From an uncultured Alistipes sp. (lineage in GTDB: Bacteria; Bacteroidota; Bacteroidia; Bacteroidales; Rikenellaceae), in NCBI GenBank assembly GCA_900545315.1, contig UQYM01000011.1, positions 1 to 64,000 of the forward strand: 64,000 bases of DNA, in the 5' to 3' direction. The translations under genes and the position numbers were made by a program. Positions within the stretch are counted from its first letter, which is position 1. Each line of letters opens with the position of its first letter. A model generated the notes under the pieces. It made no database searches, had not been told where the DNA came from, and worked only from the letters and a program-made list of their open reading frames with translations. This document shows, piece after piece, positions 18,935 to 27,131 of the stretch.

Positions 18935-19033
18935 CATTGCGGGAGAGCGCCCCTCTTGCGGCGCGCGTTCTGCCAGGCAGCCCGGAATCGACAGGTTCCG
19001 GAAGAGTATTCACCAATTTTGATTGCTGTATGG

Positions 19034-19864
19034 ATGATGACGCAAACCCGGATAGTTGCCGTATCGTATCTCAATACGATACCATATATTTATGGTATCT
19101 CCCGCGCAGGTGGCACACTGCGTGATGGACTGTTGTTGTGTCCGCCGAGGCTCTGCGCCGAGGCTCTGCGCAACGGTGAAGCCAATGTGGGGCTGATCCC
19201 CGTGGCTGCCATTCCTGAAATTCCCGACCTGAATATTATTACCCCTTTCTGTATCGGCGCTCACGGCCCCGTTCGTACCGTTGTCTTGGCATCGAACTAT
19301 CCGGTCGAAGAGCTGGAGACCATCGGGCTGGATTGCCATTCCCGTACTTCTATTCGTTTAGCCCGTATTTTGGCGGCCGAACGGTGGCACATCTCGCCGC
19401 AATGGATGCCGCTGACCGGCTATTCGTTTACGGAGGGGGGCAAAACCGGTTATATCCTCATTGGTGACAAGGTGTTCACCCATGAGTCGAAATTCCGTTA
19501 TCTGTATGATCTGGCTGCTGAGTGGCAGGCCATGACCCATCTTCCGTTTGCCTTTGCGGCCTGGGTGGCTCGCAGTGAAGTACCGGCCGAAGAAATCGAG
19601 CGGCTGGAACAGGCCTTGCGTTACGGTACGTCACATATTCAGGAGGCTGTGGCGTGGTCGGAATATGCCTCGCGCCCCTATGCGGTGGATTATCTGACGA
19701 AAAATATCGATTTTGTGCTCGATGCCCCGAAGCGTCGGGGGATGGAACTCTATTGGCAGCTCGGCCGGAGGTATGACCCTCCGTCCCCCACGCGGCCCGA
19801 TCCGTTTCCCATTCAGGGCTGTCAACCCGATGCCGGGTTACAGCTCCTCCGAAACGGACGATAG
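19034..19864 (+). CDS. mqnA: Chorismate dehydratase-type menaquinone biosynthesis protein (MqnA)
   Basis: In the futalosine pathway MqnA dehydrates chorismate to 3-enolpyruvylbenzoate, feeding menaquinone synthesis. The 277-residue product begins MMTQTRIVAVSYLNTIPYIYG, the usual start of the family, followed by LCPPRLCAEALRNGEANVGL, HSRTSIRLA, GYILIGDKVF and the C-terminal DAPKRRGMELYW. The fold is a periplasmic-binding-protein-like two-domain enzyme. The start at 19034 is preferred over the 40-codon extension from 18914. The Pro-rich tail (about 30 residues) is an extra. It indicates the organism makes menaquinone by the futalosine route; partners are not in the window. Confidence 0.87.
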   Translation: MMTQTRIVAVSYLNTIPYIYGISRAGGTLRDGLLLCPPRLCAEALRNGEANVGLIPVAAIPEIPDLNIITPFCIGAHGPVRTVVLASNYPVEELETIGLDCHSRTSIRLARILAAERWHISPQWMPLTGYSFTEGGKTGYILIGDKVFTHESKFRYLYDLAAEWQAMTHLPFAFAAWVARSEVPAEEIERLEQALRYGTSHIQEAVAWSEYASRPYAVDYLTKNIDFVLDAPKRRGMELYWQLGRRYDPPSPTRPDPFPIQGCQPDAGLQLLRNGR

Positions 19865-20257
19865 TGCCGCCACACGTCGAGCCGCAAAATTCTTAAGGCG
19901 ATCTTCCTACATGATGTAAACTGCGATTGTTGGCAATTGCCGGTTTTAGGGTCTCTCCAAGGACTGGATGCCAAACCGAAGTCGCGAAGTGTTTAGCTGA
20001 GATTCTCGATCTGCGGGTTTGCAGTCTGGCTGTTGCAGGGGCTTGAGACCCGGTTTTGATGCGGATCACTTCTGCTCAGAGCGCAGGGTGCAAGGTTGAA
20101 TGCAGTCGGGCACAGAGAGCGTAAAACTGAGCGCACAAAGATGTAGGTAAGATCATACATAGATAATAAAATATAGGATCGATAAGGTGGTTTGGGAGCG
20201 GATCCGGCGGTCCGACTCCGAAAGGAAAGTGCAGTAGCAACTGAAAAAGCCGAAGCC
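19865..20257. other. Intergenic region mqnA / corA (393 bp)
   Basis: I see nothing here beyond an AT-rich stretch before corA; no Mg2+-sensing leader was recognised. Confidence 0.4.
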
Positions 20258-21208
20258 ATGATTACCATCTACCTCAAACAATTTAATAAAATTGTCCGCA
20301 ACGCCGATGTAAAGTTGTTCGACGAGCTGGGTTACGACGATATCCTTTGGATCGATCTGCTCAGTCCGACGATCAAAGAGCAGAAAGCGGTCGAGAACTT
20401 TATGGAGATCAACTTGCAGACCTGGCAGCAGGTTGAGGAGATTGAGAGTTCATCCAAGTACTCCGAGACCGAAAATGCGATCATCTGTAACTCCAACTTT
20501 TTTATGCCCTACACCGACAACTTTGCTATCGAGCCGGTGTCGTTCATCATTGCCGAAGGGGTGTTGGTGTCGGTGCGCAATGCCGAGTTCCGGACCTTTA
20601 CTGAGGCGGCCAAACGGTTGCAGATGAACTATCGGGCCTATGCGACGGGGTATCATCTGTTGGTGTCGGTGCTGGAGGTACGCATCGACTACGATGCCGA
20701 CCTGGTTGAGGCGTTGGCCAAGAATATTGCGGTGCTGAGCAAAGAGGTGAGCACCAGCGAACATATCGATCGCGAAATTCTCAAGCGGATCAGCCACCTG
20801 CAGGAAAATACCATGTTGATCCGAGAAAATATCTTCGACCGGCAGCGTGTCTTGTCGGGCATCCAGCGCAGTGAACGTTTCCCGAATGACGTCTATCCAC
20901 GTCTGACCCTGATGATCAAGGATGTCAACTCCCTGATCAACCATGCCGATTTCAGTTCGGAGCGTCTGGACTATTTGCAGGATACTGCCCTCGGTTTGAT
21001 CAACATCGAGCAGAGCAACGTGACGAAAATCTTTACCGTGGCGGCCCTGTTCTTCATGCCGCCTACGATGATCGCCAGTATCTATGGCATGAACTTTACC
21101 CATATTCCTGAGGTTCACTGGCGGTTAGGATATCCCTTTGCATTGGGATTGATGGTCTTGGTGGCGGTGTTGACCTATCTGTTCTTCCGTTGGAAAAAGT
21201 GGCTCTGA
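20258..21208 (+). CDS. corA: CorA family magnesium/cobalt transporter
   Basis: This inner-membrane pentameric channel for Mg2+ (and Co2+/Ni2+) is 316 residues. It has a cytoplasmic alpha/beta domain, a long helical neck and two C-terminal membrane spans. The signature YGMN is present in SIYGMNFTHIP at the end of the first span, followed by a second span and a basic C-terminal end (FFRWKKWL). The start is ATG 20258 (MITIYLKQFNK); the frame extends upstream without family similarity. A terminator follows at 21351-21390. Confidence 0.95.
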   Translation: MITIYLKQFNKIVRNADVKLFDELGYDDILWIDLLSPTIKEQKAVENFMEINLQTWQQVEEIESSSKYSETENAIICNSNFFMPYTDNFAIEPVSFIIAEGVLVSVRNAEFRTFTEAAKRLQMNYRAYATGYHLLVSVLEVRIDYDADLVEALAKNIAVLSKEVSTSEHIDREILKRISHLQENTMLIRENIFDRQRVLSGIQRSERFPNDVYPRLTLMIKDVNSLINHADFSSERLDYLQDTALGLINIEQSNVTKIFTVAALFFMPPTMIASIYGMNFTHIPEVHWRLGYPFALGLMVLVAVLTYLFFRWKKWL

Positions 21209-21350
21209 GTCTATTGGGTAGCCGAGAAGGAAGCAGTGAAAGTGAATGAATAGGCGTGACGGTTCGGCCGCGTGCTTTCCACGAAGGCTGCAATCTCGAA
21301 AAATTTATTGGAAAAATAGCAGGAATCGGTACCGATCGATTCGATGTCTC

Positions 21351-21390
21351 AAGCGAACAGGCAGCTTACTGTCGGTTCGCTTTTATTTTT
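21351..21390 (+). terminator. Rho-independent terminator after corA
   Basis: The stem AAGCGAAC (21351-21358) pairs with GTTCGCTT (21375-21382), with a further short CAG/CTG pairing inside. It is followed by a T-rich run. Confidence 0.7.
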
Positions 21391-21745
21391 ATTGATTTTT
21401 ATTGATCGTCCTCTTTTTATAGAATAGATGAAACGCTTGGGGCCTCATAGCGGTTTGCGCCGATTGCCTGTATATAATAACCTGTATATAATAATAAGTA
21501 TTGTTTTGGGACTACGGGTAGAGTAGCTTATTCGTTACAATCCCAATGAAGGGGGCGTTGCTTTTGTATGCAATACGGAGCATTGTTTGCCCCTTCCGGG
21601 GTTGATTCATTTTGAGAGCGGAAGTTTTGACTTTTGCAAAGAGTGTTCGTTGTCGGGTCATCCTCCGTTGTTCGGGTTCGTCAAAAGAAAAAGTGCGAAA
21701 GGTTGTTCTTGTGTATGATAATGCCGATTATTTGTGTATTAGTTG

Positions 21746-21773
21746 TTTGGTTATGAAAAAAATATTAGTTTTG
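21746..21773 (+). promoter_or_regulatory. Promoter of rpsO (TTTG / TAGTTTTG)
   Basis: TTTG at 21746-21749 and TAGTTTTG at 21766-21773 match the Bacteroidota -33 and -7 boxes with 16 bp between. They lie 74 bp upstream of the rpsO ATG. Confidence 0.55.
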
Positions 21774-21846
21774 CAGACGCTTTGAGAAGACTTTTTCTGA
21801 GGGGAAAGTAACCAAGGCGATAATAAACCAATTAAATCAAACTAAA

Positions 21847-22119
21847 ATGGGTTATTTAGAATCAGCCAAAAAGCAAGAGCTTTTTGAAACCTACGGGAAG
21901 TCTAACACCGATACCGGCTCAGCAGAGAGCCAGATTGCGCTGTTCTCCTACCGTATCAGCCACCTCACCGAACACATGAAGAAAAACCGGCACGATTATG
22001 GCACACAGCGTTCGCTGTTGCGTCTGGTGGGTAAGCGCCGCCGTTTGCTGGATTATCTGAAAAAGGTTGATATCGAGCGGTACAGGAACATCGTTAAAGC
22101 GTTGAACCTGAGAAAATAA
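21847..22119 (+). CDS. rpsO: 30S ribosomal protein S15
   Basis: The 90-residue protein MGYLESAKKQELFETYGKSNTDTGSAESQIA... binds 16S rRNA helix 22 in the central domain. The diagnostic DTGSxESQIA and HxxDYGTQRSLLRLVGKRRRLLDYL motifs are complete. It is immediately upstream of pnp, the classic rpsO-pnp pair. In E. coli S15 represses its own translation; any such leader structure here was not resolved. Confidence 0.98.
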   Translation: MGYLESAKKQELFETYGKSNTDTGSAESQIALFSYRISHLTEHMKKNRHDYGTQRSLLRLVGKRRRLLDYLKKVDIERYRNIVKALNLRK

Positions 22120-22151
22120 GGCGCCTGCGTGGTGTGCACAAGATGAATGGG

Positions 22152-22178
22152 GCTGTCCTTTTCCGGGACAGCTTTATT
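22152..22178 (+). terminator. Hairpin in rpsO-pnp spacer (partial terminator or processing site)
   Basis: A 7-bp GC-rich stem, GCTGTCC (22152-22158) with GGACAGC (22166-22172), is followed by TTTATT. It lies 32 bp after the rpsO stop. It could attenuate read-through into pnp or be an RNA-processing site. A second small hairpin (CCCGC/GCGGG near 22203-22219) lies just before pnp. Confidence 0.5.
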
Positions 22179-22274
22179 CTCTTAAAAGCGCCGACAACAT
22201 CCCGCCTCCGTCGCGGGAATTTGGGGAGGACAAGAAGAAGGAAGAAGAGATCAAAACAATAAAAAGAAAAAAGA

Positions 22275-24479
22275 ATGTTGTACAACGCTACACAGAAGGT
22301 GATTCAACTCAGCGGTGGCCGCGAGATTATCATCGAGACGGGCAAACTGGCCAAACAGGCTGATGGCGCAGTCGTCGTAAGACAAGGCGATACGATGCTG
22401 TTGGCTACGGTTGTGGCTGCCAAAGAGCCCAAACCGGATTGCGACTTTATGCCGCTGTCGGTCGAATACAAAGAAAAATACGCTGCAGCAGGCCGTTTCC
22501 CCGGCGGCTTCCTCAAACGCGAAGCGCGTCCATCGGACTATGAGATCCTGATCGCTCGTCTGATCGACCGTGCCCTGCGTCCGCTGTTCCCGTCAGACTT
22601 CCACGCTGAGGTCTTCGTGACTGTTAACCTGATTTCGGCCGAAAAAGATATTATGCCTGATGCCCTGGCTGGACTGGCCGCTTCGGCTGCCCTGGCTGTT
22701 TCGGATGTGCCTTTTGCAGGCCCGATTTCAGAGGTGCGTGTTTCGCGTATCAACGGCGAATTCGTAATCAACCCCACCTTCTCACAGAACGAGAATGCCG
22801 ATCTGGATATCATGGTGGGTGCTACCTACGACAACATTCTGATGGTGGAGGGTGAGATGAAAGAGGTTTCAGAGGCCGATATGCTCGAAGCCATCAAGTT
22901 CGCTCACACCGAAATCAAAAAACATTGCTTGGCCCAGATGGAGCTGAGCAAAGAGCTGGGCAAAGATGTGAAACGCACCTATTGCCACGAAACCAATGAT
23001 GAGGATTTGCGCCAGAAGGTGATCGCTGAAACCTACGATAAGGCTTACGCGATTGCCCGTGAACGCTCTGCAAAACATGAGCGTACCGACAAGTTCGAGG
23101 CGCTCGAAGAGGAGTTCTGCTCGCAGTTTACCGAAGAGGAGCTCGTCGAGAAACGTCCGCTCATCAAACGTTATTTCCACGACGACGTTGTCAAAAAGGC
23201 GATGCGCAATATGATCCTCGACGAGGGTATTCGTCTCGATGGCCGTCATACCACCGAGATCCGCCCGATTTGGTGCGAGGTGGGCTACCTGCCCTGCGCT
23301 CACGGTTCGGCTATCTTCACCCGTGGTGAAACCCAATCGTTGACTACCGTCACTCTCGGCACGAAACTTGACGAGAAACAGGTCGATGAGGTATTGGTTA
23401 AAGGTACCGAACAGTTCGTGCTGCACTACAACTTCCCGCCCTTCTCGACGGGTGAGGCTCGTGCGTCACGCGGTTTGTCCCGTCGTGAGATCGGTCACGG
23501 TAACCTGGCATGGCGTGCCCTCAAACCGATGGTCCCCGTCGGAGAGGAGAACCCTTATGCCGTACGTGTCGTTTCCGATATTCTCGAGTCGAACGGTTCT
23601 TCATCAATGGCTACGGTCTGCGCAGGTACCCTGGCGCTGATGGATGCCGGCGTGAAGATCAAAAAACCGGTTTCAGGTATTGCAATGGGTCTGATTACCG
23701 ATCCCGCTACCGGAAAATATGCCATTCTGTCAGATATCCTCGGTGACGAAGACCACCTTGGTGACATGGACTTCAAGGTAACCGGTACCAAAGATGGCAT
23801 TACTGCCACTCAGATGGATATCAAAGTGGACGGTTTGTCATACGAAGTGCTGGCAAAAGCCCTCGAACAGGCAAAACAGGGCCGTATGTACATTCTCGGC
23901 AAGATTCTTGAGACGATACCTGAACCGAGAGCTGATTACAAACCGTTCGTACCGCGCATCGTTCAGATCACGATTCCGCAGGAGTTCATCGGTGCTGTGA
24001 TCGGCCCGGGCGGTAAGGTGATCCAGGAGATCCAGAAACAGACCGGTACAACCATTACCATCACCGAAAAGGATAATAAAGGTTATGTTGATATCTTCGG
24101 TGAGAACAAGGATGCTTTGGATGCAGCCTTGGCTCGAATCAAGGGTATCGTAGCGATCCCGGAGGTTGGCGAGGTTTACAACGGTAAGATTCGTTCGATT
24201 GTTGCTTTCGGAGCCTTCGTAGAGATCCTGCCGGGTAAGGATGGCCTGCTGCACATCTCGGAGATTGGCAACAGACGGTACGAAACCATGGAGGAGACCG
24301 GCCTCAAAGAGGGCGATATGATCGAGGTGAAACTGATCGGGATCGATCCTAAAAACGGCAAACTGAAGCTCTCTCGCAAAGCGTTGCTGCCTGGTGGCGA
24401 CAAGAACGAAGAGCGCGGCGAACGTCGTGAAGGCCACCGTCATCCGCGCCGCGAGGAGAAACGCGAAGAGAAAAAATAA
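22275..24479 (+). CDS. pnp: Polyribonucleotide nucleotidyltransferase (PNPase)
   Basis: This trimeric 3'-5' phosphorolytic RNase of mRNA decay is 734 residues. The order is first RNase PH domain (about 10-225), helical linker, second RNase PH domain (about 315-540; GSAIFTRGETQSL, SDILGDEDHLGDMDFKVTGT), KH domain (EFIGAVIGPGGKVIQEIQKQ, about 563-582) and S1 domain (GEVYNGKIRSIVAFGAFVEI). An Arg/Glu/His-rich charged tail of about 30 residues follows. The catalytic acidic residues of the second core are present. ATG 22275. It is downstream of rpsO with a 155-bp spacer containing hairpins. Confidence 0.98.
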   Translation: MLYNATQKVIQLSGGREIIIETGKLAKQADGAVVVRQGDTMLLATVVAAKEPKPDCDFMPLSVEYKEKYAAAGRFPGGFLKREARPSDYEILIARLIDRALRPLFPSDFHAEVFVTVNLISAEKDIMPDALAGLAASAALAVSDVPFAGPISEVRVSRINGEFVINPTFSQNENADLDIMVGATYDNILMVEGEMKEVSEADMLEAIKFAHTEIKKHCLAQMELSKELGKDVKRTYCHETNDEDLRQKVIAETYDKAYAIARERSAKHERTDKFEALEEEFCSQFTEEELVEKRPLIKRYFHDDVVKKAMRNMILDEGIRLDGRHTTEIRPIWCEVGYLPCAHGSAIFTRGETQSLTTVTLGTKLDEKQVDEVLVKGTEQFVLHYNFPPFSTGEARASRGLSRREIGHGNLAWRALKPMVPVGEENPYAVRVVSDILESNGSSSMATVCAGTLALMDAGVKIKKPVSGIAMGLITDPATGKYAILSDILGDEDHLGDMDFKVTGTKDGITATQMDIKVDGLSYEVLAKALEQAKQGRMYILGKILETIPEPRADYKPFVPRIVQITIPQEFIGAVIGPGGKVIQEIQKQTGTTITITEKDNKGYVDIFGENKDALDAALARIKGIVAIPEVGEVYNGKIRSIVAFGAFVEILPGKDGLLHISEIGNRRYETMEETGLKEGDMIEVKLIGIDPKNGKLKLSRKALLPGGDKNEERGERREGHRHPRREEKREEKK

Positions 24480-24564
24480 CAACTTTCCGTGTTTTGCCCA
24501 CAAATAGCTGATAGATAGTGTTAAAAAATGTTCTTGAAATATAAGAATGTTAAAAAAAACTTTC

Positions 24565-24572
24565 TATATTTG
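24565..24572 (+). promoter_or_regulatory. Bacteroidota -7 promoter box (TATATTTG)
   Basis: An exact TAnnTTTG match in an AT-rich stretch, 69 bp upstream of the abundant lipoprotein gene. It implies transcription independent of pnp. Confidence 0.6.
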
Positions 24573-24640
24573 TGTTATTAACCCTACTGGCGCAAAATAA
24601 AAAGTAAAGATATACTTCAATTAACTTTAAAACACAGATT

Positions 24641-26320
24641 ATGAAAAGGTTTGTAAAAGTAAGCTTGATGCTCGCTTCTGCAGCAATTCTGCTTTCAAGC
24701 TGTAATTGCTACAAGAAAATGGCAAAAAATGCCGATGACGTGAACATCACCTGCGTGCCGACCGTGCTGACGCTGAAAGGTAACACCGTTTCGGCCGACA
24801 TTACGGTAACTTATCCGGCTGCCTACTTCCACAAGAAGGCAATCCTGAAGGTTACTCCGGTTCTGGTATTCGAGGGTGGCGAAATCGCCGGTACTCCCAA
24901 ATACGTTCAGGGCGAGAAGGTGAAAGATAACTACACCGTCATCGCAAAGGCAGAGGGTGGTTCTTACACCCAGACCGTTGTTTTCCCGTATGATTCTCGT
25001 GCAGACCTCAGCACACTGGAGCTCCGCGTCGAGGGTAAATGCGCTAAGAAAAACAGCGAGTTCACCACTATCGCAGTGATCCCGGTTGCACAGGGTATCA
25101 GCACCATCCAGAAGATGGCTAACAACAGCGCAGCTCTGGCTCTGATGCCTGATAACTTCAAACGCGTGACCACTATCTCTCAGAACGCAGAGATCATGTA
25201 TCAGATCAACCGTTCTAACGTACGCAAAGGTGAGCTGACCAAAGAGCAGATCAAAGCCTTCGAGGACTTCGTAAAAGAGTACTCTGACAAAGATCGCGCT
25301 ACCCTGGGTAACATCTATGCTAAAGGTTATGCATCACCTGATGGTCCTGTAAGTTTCAACGACAAACTGTCTAAGGCTCGTAGCGAAAGCGGTCAGAAAG
25401 CTATCAGCGAGCAGTTGAAAGACGTTGAGAACGCTAAATACGATGTTGCAGCTTACGGTGAGGACTGGGAAGGCTTCAAAGAATTGGTTGCTGCTTCTGA
25501 CATCAAAGACAAAGACCTTATTCTTCAGGTTCTGGCCATGTATGACAACCCCGTTAAACGTGACGAGGAGATTCACAACATGTCATCTGTATTCGATGTA
25601 TTGGCTGAGGAGATCCTGCCGCAGTTGCGTCGCACCAAACTCTCTGCAGACGTTGACATCGAAGGCCGTACCGATGCTGAGATCGTAGCTGCTCTGCAGA
25701 ACAACATCAGCGCACTGAGCGAAGAGGAGTTGCTCTACGGTGCAACCCTGACCGATGACGCTGCTCTGAAAGAGAAAGCATACAAAGAGGCCGCTTCTAA
25801 ATACAACAGCGCTCGTGGTTACAACAACCTGGGTGTAGTTCTGGCTCAGAACGGTAAAGACGCTGCTGCTAAAGAGGCTATCGAGAAAGCTGCTACCTTG
25901 AGCAACGATCCGATCATCACCAACAACCTCGGTGTTCTGGCTCTGATGAGCGGTGACGTTGCCAAAGCTAAGAGCTACCTCTCTTCTCTGAATACTCCTG
26001 AGGCTAAGAAGAGCATGGGTCTGGTTAACCTCGCAGAGGGTAACTACGCTGAGGCTGCTCGTTCACTCGACGGTTACAACCTGGCAGTTGCTGAGGTGCT
26101 GAACGGCAACTTGGCTAAAGCTAAATCGCTGTTGGCTAACATCGACTGCGCTAATGCTGACTACCTGAAAGCTGTGATCGCAATGCGTGAGGGTAACACC
26201 AGCTCTGCAATCGCTAACTTGAAGAGCGCTATCGCAAAAGACAGTTCTTTGAAAGCTAAAGCTCAGAAAGATGTAGAGTTCGCTAAACTGTTCGGTACCG
26301 AAGAGTTCTTGGCTCTCTAA
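24641..26320 (+). CDS. Probable abundant OmpA-like / TPR lipoprotein
   Basis: The 559-residue protein has a type II signal peptide with lipobox LSSC (Cys 21). The N-terminal domain is beta-rich (about 30-165). The middle segment includes YAKGYASPDGPVSFNDKLSKARSES (near 227-251), which resembles the OmpA-C peptidoglycan-binding signature GxASPxG...N..LS..RA. A TPR-like alpha-solenoid occupies 365-559 (repeated YNNLGVVLAQNGKDAAAKEAIEKA units). Codon choice is strikingly biased (AAC, CTG, GCT, AAA almost everywhere) compared with neighbours, the mark of very high expression. It has its own promoter and a strong terminator. Function is not established; an envelope-structural role is inferred. Confidence 0.75.
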   Translation: MKRFVKVSLMLASAAILLSSCNCYKKMAKNADDVNITCVPTVLTLKGNTVSADITVTYPAAYFHKKAILKVTPVLVFEGGEIAGTPKYVQGEKVKDNYTVIAKAEGGSYTQTVVFPYDSRADLSTLELRVEGKCAKKNSEFTTIAVIPVAQGISTIQKMANNSAALALMPDNFKRVTTISQNAEIMYQINRSNVRKGELTKEQIKAFEDFVKEYSDKDRATLGNIYAKGYASPDGPVSFNDKLSKARSESGQKAISEQLKDVENAKYDVAAYGEDWEGFKELVAASDIKDKDLILQVLAMYDNPVKRDEEIHNMSSVFDVLAEEILPQLRRTKLSADVDIEGRTDAEIVAALQNNISALSEEELLYGATLTDDAALKEKAYKEAASKYNSARGYNNLGVVLAQNGKDAAAKEAIEKAATLSNDPIITNNLGVLALMSGDVAKAKSYLSSLNTPEAKKSMGLVNLAEGNYAEAARSLDGYNLAVAEVLNGNLAKAKSLLANIDCANADYLKAVIAMREGNTSSAIANLKSAIAKDSSLKAKAQKDVEFAKLFGTEEFLAL

Positions 26321-26363
26321 TCCAAAGAGAAACAGTTAACGGATAACCTCCGGTAACAAAATA

Positions 26364-26401
26364 AAGGCGGGCTGCCCAAATGGGCGGCCCGCCCTTTTTT
26401 T
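26364..26401 (+). terminator. Strong terminator after the abundant lipoprotein gene
   Basis: A 12-bp GC-rich stem (GGCGGGCTGCCC at 26366-26377 with GGGCGGCCCGCC at 26382-26393, one G-U pair) is followed by seven T residues. Confidence 0.9.
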
Positions 26402-27011
26402 GTGCGCTGGTTCTGGTAGGGCGGGGTTGGGGTGCTAGTGTTTTGCGGGTTGCTATTTTTTACGACTAAGCGTTTTGCATGTTGGATGCAGGATTGCTTT
26501 TGGGGGTTGCGGGAGGGTGTGGCTGGGCTATGTGTTGCTGTGCTGTGTGCTGCGTGCTGTGGAGGGAATACCAGTGGACGTATCGTTATGTCGAGATGGG
26601 TTTATGTTGGAGCGATTTGCAAGATGAAGCCATGTGTCCACTGGTTATAGCTGGTAAACGGCAGAAGGTAGAGGGAAGTGGCGAGAAGCTATGTGTGAAA
26701 CATATGATAAAGGTAGATGATGCACGGTTGAGGGAGCAGGAAAGGGAGCAGAGATAGGTAAGTAATGAGGTGAAATGGGTCAAAATGCGTTGGGCAGGTG
26801 AAGAGGTAAGGCCATAGATGATGAAAAGATGAGCAGAGGGGCAGAAGAGCAGAGGCGGACCAATTGTTGTTGGGGCATCTGTGCAGGTCTCCGTGGCGTT
26901 TCAGGAATCTTTTGTTGCTTCAATCATGTTGAGACCTTTTATTCTTGATCACGTGGGACGGTTGGTGGCTGTTTATGTGTGTATATTGGGTGCCCTGCAC
27001 GGTAAGCAATA

Positions 27012-27051
27012 AAAACGAGGTGACTATTAAATAAAATAGTCACCTCGTTTT
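27012..27051. terminator. Strong bidirectional terminator, aconitase side
   Basis: A perfect 15-bp stem (AAAACGAGGTGACTA at 27012-27026 with its complement at 27037-27051) has a 10-nt loop. It ends the leftward aconitase transcript. Confidence 0.85.
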
Positions 27052-27131
27052 GTTTATTGGGCAATGCTCAGTTTGTCACCCGTTTTATTGATTGGGTCGG
27101 TCGCTGTCCGGCCAACGAAACTCGAACAAAA

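Larger units (their letters stand above)
18352..19033. other. Divergent intergenic region nfeD / mqnA (682 bp)
   Basis: It holds a leftward TATCTTTG box (18477-18484) and a rightward TACCTTCG near-match (18927-18934). A minus-strand open frame at 18500-18871 was judged not coding. Confidence 0.45.
21209..21846. other. Intergenic region corA / rpsO (638 bp)
   Basis: It contains the corA terminator and the rpsO promoter. No gene is seen. Confidence 0.5.
26321..27131. other. Convergent intergenic region (811 bp)
   Basis: It carries two strong terminators, one for each neighbour, and an approximately 600-bp GT-rich then purine-rich stretch between them with no supported gene. Confidence 0.45.
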
